6,735 nucleotides of DNA from Peptococcaceae bacterium (GCA_013336365.1 JAAXTT010000081.1:1-6735), one strand, 5' to 3'; positions 1 to 5,955 are shown, numbered from the stretch's first letter. Numbers and translations: made by a program. The notes: generated by a model from the letters alone, not told the origin.

Positions 1-172
1 GGAATTCTCCATCTGGAGTCTTCCTGCTTGGCATAGCCACAAAAAGACCATTTTGACCCTCTACAACCTTAACATCATGAACCACAAACATGTCATCCAG
101 TGTTACTGATACAATTGCCTTCATCTTACCCTCTGTGAGAATTTTCCGCACCCTTACATCAGTTACTATCAT
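1..172 (-). CDS. spoVG: SpoVG, septation/sporulation regulator (N-terminal part, cut by window edge)
   Basis: Reading minus from the ATG at 172-170 gives 57 codons before the window ends. The peptide begins MIVTDVRVRK, continues with an EGKMKAIVSVT stretch, then VVHDVKVVEGQNGLF and AMPSRKTPDGEF. This is the signature of SpoVG, a small (about 85-100 residue) protein highly conserved in Firmicutes. Family knowledge: SpoVG acts in spore cortex formation and asymmetric septation in Bacillus, and is a nucleic-acid-binding regulator in Staphylococcus and Listeria. The start is supported by GGGAGGGG eight bases upstream. A sigma-H-type promoter lies about 50 bases upstream of the start. In B. subtilis spoVG is followed by glmU; here the downstream side is outside the window. 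Identification is near certain; only the C-terminal third is unseen. Confidence 0.97.
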   Translation of the reverse strand, partial: MIVTDVRVRKILTEGKMKAIVSVTLDDMFVVHDVKVVEGQNGLFVAMPSRKTPDGEF

Positions 173-180
173 TCTACTCG

Positions 181-188
181 CCCCTCCC
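181..188 (-). promoter_or_regulatory. Ribosome binding site of spoVG
   Basis: Reads GGGAGGGG on the minus strand with eight bases to the ATG at 172. It is a strong Shine-Dalgarno sequence and fixes the spoVG start. Confidence 0.85.
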
Positions 189-221
189 TAATATTGGGTT
201 ATACTTGATGATTTCAGTACT

Positions 222-248
222 ATTCTCCATTAATCAGAAAATTCCTTC
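222..248 (-). promoter_or_regulatory. Sigma-H promoter of spoVG
   Basis: On the minus strand the -35 element GAAGGAATT (248-240) fits the sigma-H consensus RNAGGAWWW at every position. It is followed by an 11-base spacer and a -10 element GGAGAAT (228-222), which fits RNNGAAT at every position. Transcription would start near 214-216, giving a leader of about 43 bases. Established: B. subtilis spoVG is a classic sigma-H gene expressed at the transition to sporulation. Here the site lies wholly in the 117-base gap between the diguanylate cyclase/phosphodiesterase gene and spoVG, so spoVG can be transcribed independently of the upstream gene. The consensus is from memory; no promoter scoring was done. 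Confidence 0.85.
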
Positions 249-289
249 AATGAAAATCAAGAGCGAATATCACCTGTTCCTCAGACCGG

Positions 290-2539
290 CTAAACTATAA
301 TATTCTCAATAGGCTTGGGTTTTACAAAATAATATCCTTGGCTGTAATCGACTCCAATAGCCATCAATGCTTCCTGGATTTCTTTCCTCTCGACATACTC
401 CGCTATAGTTTTTTTGCCCAGTGCCTTGGCAATGTTATTTATTGCCGTTACAAATGCTCTGTGAGTAGTATCCCTATCCATGTCATAAATAAAAGACCCG
501 TCTATTTTTATATAATCCACCGGCAGTCTTCGCAGATAAGAAAAGGAGGAAAATCCCATACCGAAATCATCTAGAGCAAAAAGACAGCCCATTTTTCTTA
601 TTTTAGCAATCCATTTTTCAGCAACTATTATATCTTTTACTGCATTAGTTTCAGTAATTTCAAAACCTATTCGCTCTGCCTTTATTTTATATAAATCTAT
701 CTGCTTTTCTATAGATTCCAGCAAATTCTGATCCCCAATACTCGCCCCGGAAAGATTAACCATCAAATTAATCTCCTTATATTTATTAAGAACCTCAAAG
801 GCAGAGTTGACAACAAAGTAATCTATCTGCGCCATTAGGCCATATCTTTCTGCCACCGGAATAAAGCTATTGGGCATAATCATTTTTTCTCCATCCATTA
901 AACGGAGGAGCACCTCATAATGGCTGACCAGGCCATCCTCATTTTTTACAACCGGCTGATAGTATAAAACAAACCCATTATTAATCAGTGCCTTTTTCAT
1001 AATGCCGATTAATTTGTTGGTTTCATTCAACCCGACAGTAATATCCTGTTTTGCGTCAACTACAACTACCTTGTTCCTGCCATCCTCTTTCGCCTTATAA
1101 AGTCCATTATCTGCATAGGACAAGATCTTCTGGGGTTCCATCTTGCCATCAATAACTGCCAGACCGATACTTAAAGAAAGATTGAAGCAATTATTGGGAT
1201 GGGTAAGGCACAGCTCAGCATTTTCAACAATTTTTCGCAAATGCTCTGCTAAATAGCTTGCTTCCTCCAAAGACGCTTCCTCAATAATTATGGCAAACTC
1301 ATCTCCGCCTATTCTAAATAACAGGTCGCTCTCCCTTATGCTCTCCCTAAGTAGGTTGGCAAGTAAAATAAGAACCTCGTCTCCTGCAATGTGTCCCAAG
1401 GAGTCGTTAACAATCTTGAAATTGTCAATATCAATCATTAGTAGAGCCCCAAGCTTGCCTCTTTTAGCCTTGGCAACCACACGGGCAAGATTCTCCTCTA
1501 AGGAATACCTGTTGGGCACCTTGGTCAAGGAATCATGAGTCGCCAGATACTTTAACTGGTCCTCCATCTTTTTTCTCTGAGTAACATCACGTATAGTTTC
1601 AATAGCACCGACAATTTTACCATCACTGCTGAACAAGGGAGACGCCGACGCCCAAAGAAACGCACCCTTGCCTTGATATGCGTTGGGTACAAAGGTTTCT
1701 GAAAAAATATCCTGACCTATTTTTTCAAAATGCTCATAATTCCTTTTAACTGCCGCATCATCCTCCAAAACCAAATCAATCAATATCGGTCTGGCCTCAC
1801 CATAGAAAGGAATAGCATAGGCATAGTCCCCCTTGAGGAGAATATCCTCGCTTTTTATGCCTGTCAGCTTCTCAATAGCTCGGTTCCAAGCAATAACCTT
1901 TCTTTCACTATTGACTGCAAAGGTTGGGTCAGGCAAAAAATCAATTATATCGGAAAGCTGTTGCTGCGTGGTATTAATGATATTAATGCTTTTCTCCAAC
2001 TCAGACTCTATTCGCTTCCTCATCTTCAGTTCAAATTGCAGCTTTTTATTTGTTTCGATTAATTTTAAATTCTGTTGCCGAATACTATCCTTTAATTGGA
2101 CTGTAGCCTGCCTTATAGCATCCTCTGCTCTTTTTTTTAGGGTTATATCTCTGATAATTCCAGTAAAGTAAATGCCTTCTTTCATTTTCCATTGGGATAG
2201 GGATAATTCTATAAAAAACTCATTGCCATCCTTACGCTTCCCAAGCAATTCAATGGTTTTACCCATCAGCTTTGACTGACCGGTAGAAACCACCTTTTTC
2301 ATCCCTTCATCATGCAGTCTCCAAAACCTCTCCGGCACAATAAGCTCGAGGCTATTGCCAATAATCTCCTGCCGTGAATAACCAAAAATCTCCTCTGCGG
2401 CCCTATTCCACATCACTACTATTCCATCTGAGTCAATTGTTATAATAGCATCTGTAGCCGATTCAGTTACTGCAAAAAAACGATTGTCTGATTCCTCATT
2501 AAAGCTATCGACCAGACTTTGATTTTTCTTGCTGCTCAT
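290..2539 (-). CDS. PAS-PAS-GGDEF-EAL protein, predicted dual c-di-GMP synthase/phosphodiesterase
   Basis: A 749-residue soluble signalling protein with no membrane segment or signal peptide seen. Domains in order: PAS1 with PAC (about 18-137), a charged helical linker likely to coil (about 138-197), PAS2 (about 198-325), GGDEF (about 326-495) and EAL (about 506-745). In the GGDEF domain the active-site motif is at 411-415, metal/substrate residues D370, N378, H383 and D387 match PleD positions, and the product-inhibition site RESD (402-405) is intact. In the EAL domain the motif reads EVL (E542), with N595, E627, D657-D658, K678, E714 and Q734 all in place. Both activities are therefore plausible; which dominates cannot be read from sequence. 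PAS1 carries H76 where heme PAS sensors such as FixL and DosP have the proximal ligand. The ATG at 2539 has GAGGTGA seven bits upstream by position 2552-2546. No clear terminator follows the TAG at 290; spoVG starts 117 bases on. Confidence 0.95.
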   Translation of the reverse strand: MSSKKNQSLVDSFNEESDNRFFAVTESATDAIITIDSDGIVVMWNRAAEEIFGYSRQEIIGNSLELIVPERFWRLHDEGMKKVVSTGQSKLMGKTIELLGKRKDGNEFFIELSLSQWKMKEGIYFTGIIRDITLKKRAEDAIRQATVQLKDSIRQQNLKLIETNKKLQFELKMRKRIESELEKSINIINTTQQQLSDIIDFLPDPTFAVNSERKVIAWNRAIEKLTGIKSEDILLKGDYAYAIPFYGEARPILIDLVLEDDAAVKRNYEHFEKIGQDIFSETFVPNAYQGKGAFLWASASPLFSSDGKIVGAIETIRDVTQRKKMEDQLKYLATHDSLTKVPNRYSLEENLARVVAKAKRGKLGALLMIDIDNFKIVNDSLGHIAGDEVLILLANLLRESIRESDLLFRIGGDEFAIIIEEASLEEASYLAEHLRKIVENAELCLTHPNNCFNLSLSIGLAVIDGKMEPQKILSYADNGLYKAKEDGRNKVVVVDAKQDITVGLNETNKLIGIMKKALINNGFVLYYQPVVKNEDGLVSHYEVLLRLMDGEKMIMPNSFIPVAERYGLMAQIDYFVVNSAFEVLNKYKEINLMVNLSGASIGDQNLLESIEKQIDLYKIKAERIGFEITETNAVKDIIVAEKWIAKIRKMGCLFALDDFGMGFSSFSYLRRLPVDYIKIDGSFIYDMDRDTTHRAFVTAINNIAKALGKKTIAEYVERKEIQEALMAIGVDYSQGYYFVKPKPIENIIV

Positions 2540-2545
2540 AACAAT

Positions 2546-2552
2546 TCACCTC
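2546..2552 (-). promoter_or_regulatory. Ribosome binding site of the GGDEF-EAL gene
   Basis: Reads GAGGTGA on the minus strand, six bases before the ATG at 2539. It is a near-perfect match to the 16S rRNA tail complement and fixes the start. Confidence 0.8.
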
Positions 2553-2567
2553 AAAAAATAAATGCTG

Positions 2568-2596
2568 ATTATTTATATATACAGCAGCAACTGCAA
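2568..2596 (-). promoter_or_regulatory. Possible promoter of the GGDEF-EAL gene
   Basis: On the minus strand TTGCAG (2596-2591, three of six matches to the sigma-A -35 box) is followed by a 17-base spacer and AATAAT (2573-2568, five of six matches to the -10 box). It lies in the 92-base gap after the nucleotidyltransferase, within a TA-rich tract. The -35 box is weak, so read-through from the upstream pair could supply transcription instead. Confidence 0.3.
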
Positions 2597-2606
2597 TAAT
2601 TGCCTG

Positions 2607-2629
2607 AAAAACATTGCTCAACGAGCATG
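2607..2629 (-). terminator. Possible weak terminator after the nucleotidyltransferase gene
   Basis: On the minus strand CATGCTC (2629-2623), a three-base loop and GAGCAATG (2619-2612) can pair as a seven-pair stem with one bulged A. Five T residues follow (2611-2607). It begins three bases after the TGA stop at 2634-2632. The stem is short, so partial read-through is likely if it works at all. Confidence 0.4.
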
Positions 2630-2631
2630 AT

Positions 2632-3399
2632 TCAATGCAACCCCTTCTGCCTGGATGTTAAAATTTCTGCCACCATTTTGAGATCACTAGGCTTGTCAAC
2701 ATCAACACCCAGCTCCGGATATTCTGTTACAACCACCTTGCCCCAAAGAGAAAGTAAATTTGACACCTTTTTTTCCGCCTCAGCAAGAGAAACTCTACGC
2801 ATAATAAATTTTGCCAAAAAACCTATCCCCAGCATTTTGCTCAACCTAAAGGGACTTTTACGAGCATCTACTATCCTGCGACTCTTCTCAAAGCTATCCT
2901 TTACCTTTTTCGGATCTACCAAAAAAATATTTCCCCCGGTAAACTGCCCTTCCCTAAAGGTAACATAGGTTCTCTCAGTCTTGAAAACACCTTTCTCTAT
3001 AATCTCACGAGGTATTATCGGATAGTAAACATCTCTTGACTGATCACCGCATCTGGCAACAAAGTCCTCAATTGCCTGAGGTGTTAGCAAGGGAATATCG
3101 CAGGTAACTATCAATATTTTTTCCGTATCCGGCAAAGCTGAAAATCCGGTCTGAATATTGTCTATTATGTTATTATTAGCTGGTATTACTCGAACATCAT
3201 CCTGTTGAAGATATTTTGCAATTTCGGCTGGCCCCACCACTATAATCTGATTAATTCCCTTGGCGCCCCTGAGAGCATCTACCACATATTCAGTCATCAT
3301 CTTACTGCCAATGGGTATCATAGCCTCAAAAGGCACTTCACTGGATTGACTTAGTGGGCCATCATTTTTACTGCCAGCCAAAACCAATGCATTTATCAT
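2632..3399 (-). CDS. MobA/IspD-like nucleotidyltransferase family protein, substrate unknown
   Basis: A 255-residue cytoplasmic protein with the fold signature of MobA/IspD-type NTP transferases. These transfer a nucleotidyl group from an NTP to a phosphosugar, cofactor or alcohol phosphate. Visible elements: an N-terminal nucleotide loop NALVLAGSKNDG (3-14), IPIGSKMMTEYVVDAL (28-43) corresponding to the usual K-P-M-I substrate segment, TCDIPLL (99-105) with the metal-binding D101, TGGNIFLVDP (154-163), and a closing GVDVDKPSDL (231-240) with the second acidic site. The family loop is normally LAGGxGxR; here GS replaces GG and no arginine follows at the usual place, so catalysis or substrate may differ. 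The ATG at 3399 shares its A with the TAA of the GntR gene (TAATG), and GGGAGG lies seven bases upstream inside that gene, so translation is probably coupled. A role in molybdopterin or isoprenoid metabolism is not supported beyond the fold. Confidence 0.88.
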   Translation of the reverse strand: MINALVLAGSKNDGPLSQSSEVPFEAMIPIGSKMMTEYVVDALRGAKGINQIIVVGPAEIAKYLQQDDVRVIPANNNIIDNIQTGFSALPDTEKILIVTCDIPLLTPQAIEDFVARCGDQSRDVYYPIIPREIIEKGVFKTERTYVTFREGQFTGGNIFLVDPKKVKDSFEKSRRIVDARKSPFRLSKMLGIGFLAKFIMRRVSLAEAEKKVSNLLSLWGKVVVTEYPELGVDVDKPSDLKMVAEILTSRQKGLH

Positions 3400-3412
3400 T
3401 ACTTGGCCTCCC
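3397..3412 (-). promoter_or_regulatory. Coupled stop-start TAATG with internal ribosome binding site
   Basis: GGGAGG (3412-3407) sits within the last codons of the GntR gene, seven bases before the nucleotidyltransferase ATG (3399-3397). The ATG shares its A with the upstream TAA stop (3401-3399). This arrangement usually means translational coupling and a fixed ratio of the two products. Confidence 0.85.
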
Positions 3413-4079
3413 GCATAGCATTTAACAAGCTTTGCTCTGCACTGTCAATATGTTCTCTGGCTAAGTTTTGAGCCATTTCAACATTTCTGTCACCAATAGC
3501 TTCCACTATCAGCCTATGCTCACTTAGGGCATCCCTTAATCTACCCGGCTGGGCCAATGAGGTCGTTCTAAAACGTTGAATTTGCTCCTTTAAATGAGTT
3601 ATTATCTGAACCAGCCTCTCATTCCGGCAAGCCATATAAATTAAATCATGAAATTCAGTATCTATTTCTACAATTACTTCAATATCATCCAGATCATTTA
3701 CCTCGGTTATTTTTACCAATATTCTTTCAAGCTTTTCCATTTCCTCATCAGTAATTCTTTCTGCAGCCAAGCCTGCAGCAAGACCTTCAAGTGCTGCCCT
3801 CACCTCAAAAACGTCAACTATATCCTTTACTGATATTCCTGAAACATAGGCGCCTTTACGGGGAATCATTACCACAAAGCCTTCTAATTCCAATTTTCTG
3901 ATAGCTTCTCTGATTGGTGTCCTGCTGACTCCCATTTCATCAGCAAGCTGCATTTCCATTAGCCGCTCTCCCGGTTTTAAGCGACCTTGAATAATGGCCT
4001 CCCTTAACGAATCAAATACCAATTCCCTTAGAGGTTTATAGTTATCCAATCTTATTGGAACCAGCCTGGTCTCAGTCAT
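3399..4079 (-). CDS. GntR-family transcriptional regulator, FadR subfamily with FCD domain
   Basis: The product is 226 residues from the ATG at 4079. A GTG at 4094 would add five residues (MGGRV) and is less likely, because its Shine-Dalgarno would overlap the predicted transcription start, whereas the ATG is preceded by the purine run GAGGTGGGGGGAAGG. Residue numbers below use the longer form. An N-terminal winged helix (about 21-86) contains GVSRTPIREAIRKLELEG (55-72), the typical GntR recognition region. The C-terminal all-helical FCD effector domain spans about 92-222. D145, H149, H193 and H215 match the metal-binding D-x3-H...H...H pattern of FCD domains, which bind carboxylate ligands next to a Zn or Ni ion. 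It would repress or activate in response to a small organic acid. The neighbouring promoter palindrome suggests control of its own operon; the co-translated nucleotidyltransferase is the obvious shared target. Ligand unknown. Confidence 0.93.
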   Translation of the reverse strand: MTETRLVPIRLDNYKPLRELVFDSLREAIIQGRLKPGERLMEMQLADEMGVSRTPIREAIRKLELEGFVVMIPRKGAYVSGISVKDIVDVFEVRAALEGLAAGLAAERITDEEMEKLERILVKITEVNDLDDIEVIVEIDTEFHDLIYMACRNERLVQIITHLKEQIQRFRTTSLAQPGRLRDALSEHRLIVEAIGDRNVEMAQNLAREHIDSAEQSLLNAMREAK

Positions 4080-4081
4080 GA

Positions 4082-4097
4082 CCCTTCCCCCCACCTC
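4082..4097 (-). promoter_or_regulatory. Purine-rich ribosome binding region of the GntR gene
   Basis: On the minus strand GAGGTG (4097-4092) runs into GGGGGAAGGG (4091-4082), just before the ATG at 4079. The exact pairing register is unclear: GAGGTG is 12 bases from the ATG and GGAAGG is much closer. The run also contains the alternative GTG start at 4094, and this is why I prefer the ATG. Confidence 0.6.
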
Positions 4098-4109
4098 TTT
4101 TTCTACCTC

Positions 4110-4120
4110 TTACATTGTAA
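4110..4120. promoter_or_regulatory. Candidate operator palindrome TTACAATGTAA
   Basis: A perfect inverted repeat of five bases either side of one central base. It covers the whole predicted -10 box (4119-4114) of the GntR gene promoter. GntR-family dimers bind short palindromes of this size, often with TGTA/TACA half-sites, so it is a good candidate for autorepression. The link to this particular regulator is inference. Confidence 0.5.
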
Positions 4121-4142
4121 TATTTTCCATTCCATTCTACAA
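4114..4142 (-). promoter_or_regulatory. Sigma-A-like promoter of the GntR-nucleotidyltransferase pair
   Basis: On the minus strand TTGTAG (4142-4137, three of six -35 matches), a 17-base spacer and TACAAT (4119-4114, five of six -10 matches). Transcription would begin near 4107, leaving a leader of about 28 bases to the ATG at 4079. It lies in the 100-base gap after ispE. A 10-base palindrome AAAGTACTTT (4145-4154) lies just upstream of the -35 box. Confidence 0.5.
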
Positions 4143-4179
4143 GAAAAGTACTTTAGGAATATCATAATCTCTTAAATCT

Positions 4180-5019
4180 CTATATGGTCTTCGTTGCAAT
4201 TATTCTGCAGCCGGGCAATCTTAACCTTTTTGCCACCTTGACTGCTGCCTGATAATCCTGACAAAGCCCGAAAACTGTAGGCCCACTGCCACTCATTAAA
4301 GAGCCTATAGCACCGGCATCCAGCAAAGCATCCTTTATTTCTTGAATCTCCGGATGAAGCCCTATGGTAACCCTCTCTAACCCATTAGCCATCAGCCTGG
4401 ATAAAGCAAGCAAATCCCTGTTTTCCAGTGCCCTTAAAATGCTGGCTGTATTTGGCCCCGGTGCTGGTGGAAGACTGTCATAAAGAGTAAAGATTTTGGC
4501 TGTTGAAACCCCAAAGGGTGGTTTTACCAATACAACTCCAAAATTTTCAAAGCTGGACAAGGGGGTCAGCTTTTCGCCCCTGCCGCTAACTAAAGCAGTT
4601 TTACCCAATAAACAAAAAGGAACATCAGAGCCTGTCATTTCTGCAATCTCGTAAAGCGCTTCCTCTTGGGCATTTATTTCCCAAAGTTTATTCAAGGCCT
4701 TTATTGCTGAGGCAGCATCTGCAGAACCCCCTGCCAATCCCGCAGCAACAGGAATTTTTTTGTTAATTGTTATTTTTGCTCCACCACTGTAAAGATAACG
4801 TTCTTTCATTATCGATCCAACCTGGTAAACAATATTTTCCGGACCTGAAGGAACCTCATCATCTTCACAAAAAACCTGAATACCCTCACTCAGTGATAAT
4901 TCCAATAAATCATGCAGCTCTAGGGACTGCATCACAGAAAGTATATTATGATATCCATCCCCCCTGAGCCCTTGAACATCCAATGAAAGATTTATCTTTG
5001 CCCTGGCAGTTACTATCAT
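4180..5019 (-). CDS. ispE: 4-diphosphocytidyl-2-C-methyl-D-erythritol kinase (CMK)
   Basis: IspE phosphorylates the 2-hydroxyl of CDP-methylerythritol with ATP, the fourth enzymatic step of the non-mevalonate (MEP) isoprenoid pathway. It belongs to the GHMP kinases and is cytoplasmic. From the ATG at 5019 the protein has 279 residues, near the usual length. It shows ARAKINLSLDV near the N-terminus with the catalytic lysine, GDGYHNI for substrate binding, the glycine-rich ATP loop PVAAGLAGGSADAA, GSDVPFCL with the catalytic aspartate, and the third GHMP motif MSGSGPTVFG near the C-terminus. Start choice: an in-frame ATG at 5028 has its AGGAG only two bases away, which is too close. The ATG at 5019 has 11 bases of spacing and gives the usual short lead before AKINL; an intermediate TTG at 5025 has five-base spacing and cannot be excluded. 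It follows rsmA by 33 bases (24 from the upstream ATG), so the two are probably one transcript. Confidence 0.96.
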   Translation of the reverse strand: MIVTARAKINLSLDVQGLRGDGYHNILSVMQSLELHDLLELSLSEGIQVFCEDDEVPSGPENIVYQVGSIMKERYLYSGGAKITINKKIPVAAGLAGGSADAASAIKALNKLWEINAQEEALYEIAEMTGSDVPFCLLGKTALVSGRGEKLTPLSSFENFGVVLVKPPFGVSTAKIFTLYDSLPPAPGPNTASILRALENRDLLALSRLMANGLERVTIGLHPEIQEIKDALLDAGAIGSLMSGSGPTVFGLCQDYQAAVKVAKRLRLPGCRIIATKTI

Positions 5020-5030
5020 ATTCAACATAG

Positions 5031-5035
5031 CTCCT
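5031..5035 (-). promoter_or_regulatory. Ribosome binding site of ispE (start-deciding)
   Basis: AGGAG on the minus strand lies between the rsmA stop and ispE. Spacing is 2 bases to ATG 5028, 5 to TTG 5025 and 11 to ATG 5019, so the true start is ambiguous within three codons. Confidence 0.65.
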
Positions 5036-5052
5036 GTAGAAAAATTTTTCTG

Positions 5053-5922
5053 TCAACCTTTTTTGTGCTCATATATGCCTTGGGTAACTTTGGCAAACTC
5101 AAGCAAAGAAAGGGTTTCTCCCCTGCGACTATCTTCAATTCCTGCAACCAGTAAAATTTCCTTAAGATCATCTTTTGGCAAACCAAAGGCGCTACCCAGT
5201 GCATTGAGCAAGGTCTTTCGCCTTTGTCCAAAAGCACCCTTGACAACCTTGAAAAAAAGACCTTCATCAGGTACCTCGACCGGAGGTGTATCTCTTTTTT
5301 TCAGTCTTATCACAGCTGATTCAACCTCCGGGCGGGGAATAAACACTGTTCCCGGTACCTTAAAAAGGTATTTTACCTCAGTATAATACTGGACAGCCAC
5401 AGACAGGGCCCCGTATTCCTTGGTTCCCGGCAAGGCAGAAATCCTCTGAGCAACCTCCTGTTGGATCATTATTACCATTATCGAAAAATTAAATTTATTT
5501 TCCAGAATATGCATTATCAATGGAGATGTAATGTAATATGGCAAATTGGCAATAATTTTGTAGGAACCACTACCCCTTACTCTCTCTGCAACAAGCTTGT
5601 CAATATTAATATTCATTGCATCTGCATAAATTATCTCGGTATTTTTAAGATCGGCCAGAGTCTCATCCAGTATCAACTCCAAGCTTTCATCTATCTCCAA
5701 GGCAATAACCTTACAGGCTCTCCTAGCTGCAGCCTTGGTTATAACTCCCATTCCGGGTCCTATTTCAACCACCATATCCTGATTATTTAAATCTGCTGAA
5801 TTTATAATTTTATCCACAATATTGGCATCTACAAGAAAATTCTGACCCAAGCGTTTTTTAATTCTAAAATCATTCTTTTCCATTATTTTCCTGACATCTG
5901 ATGGTGCTGTTAAATCCGCCAT
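5053..5922 (-). CDS. rsmA: 16S rRNA (adenine1518/1519-N6)-dimethyltransferase RsmA/KsgA
   Basis: RsmA dimethylates two adjacent adenosines in the 3'-terminal hairpin of 16S rRNA using S-adenosylmethionine, a late step of small-subunit assembly; its loss gives kasugamycin resistance. The 289-residue product has normal family length. Seen: KKRLGQNFLVD (22-32), SAM motif I VEIGPGMG (52-59), the ribose-binding acidic E76 in ALEID, D101 of YADAM, the catalytic NLPYY (126-130), FIPRPEVESAV (194-204) and FGQRRKTLLNAL (231-242) of the RNA-binding C-terminal domain. The ATG at 5922 has GGAGGT four bases upstream. In B. subtilis rnmV (primase-like RNase M5) lies between yabE and ksgA; here the 153-base gap holds only a hairpin and a promoter. 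ispE follows closely. Confidence 0.98.
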   Translation of the reverse strand: MADLTAPSDVRKIMEKNDFRIKKRLGQNFLVDANIVDKIINSADLNNQDMVVEIGPGMGVITKAAARRACKVIALEIDESLELILDETLADLKNTEIIYADAMNINIDKLVAERVRGSGSYKIIANLPYYITSPLIMHILENKFNFSIMVIMIQQEVAQRISALPGTKEYGALSVAVQYYTEVKYLFKVPGTVFIPRPEVESAVIRLKKRDTPPVEVPDEGLFFKVVKGAFGQRRKTLLNALGSAFGLPKDDLKEILLVAGIEDSRRGETLSLLEFAKVTQGIYEHKKG

Positions 5923-5926
5923 TAAT

Positions 5927-5932
5927 ACCTCC
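5927..5932 (-). promoter_or_regulatory. Ribosome binding site of rsmA
   Basis: GGAGGT on the minus strand, four bases before the ATG at 5922. It is strong and fixes the start. Confidence 0.8.
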
Positions 5933-5955
5933 GTAAGGATAATTGAATTAACAAC

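Noticed and set aside
173..289. Terminator or riboswitch between the GGDEF-EAL gene and spoVG
   Set aside because: Only a three-pair CTG/CAG hairpin and an imperfect TACT/AGTA pairing were found. Neither has a T-run, and no c-di-GMP riboswitch core was seen.
1970..1992. Short direct repeat GATATTAAT
   Set aside because: It lies inside the coding sequence and is explained by an isoleucine/asparagine-rich stretch in the linker helix.
338..2062. Several plus-strand open frames (338-574, 1290-1538, 1730-2062, 1833-2171) opposite the GGDEF-EAL gene
   Set aside because: They are antisense to a gene with clear domain motifs, are rich in residues expected from reading a real gene backwards, and show no recognisable family.
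2600..2968. Plus-strand open frame of 122 codons opposite the nucleotidyltransferase
   Set aside because: It lies almost wholly inside the antisense of a well-supported gene and has no recognisable domain.
4767..5386. Plus-strand frames 4767-4967 and 5063-5386, and a second minus frame 5022-5267, over ispE and rsmA
   Set aside because: ispE and rsmA have complete family motifs in their own frames; these are frame shadows. The 5022-5267 frame is not evidence of a frameshift, because rsmA runs intact to its normal C-terminus.
5461..5790. Plus-strand open frame of 109 codons opposite rsmA
   Set aside because: It is antisense to the SAM-binding core of rsmA and shows no recognisable motif.
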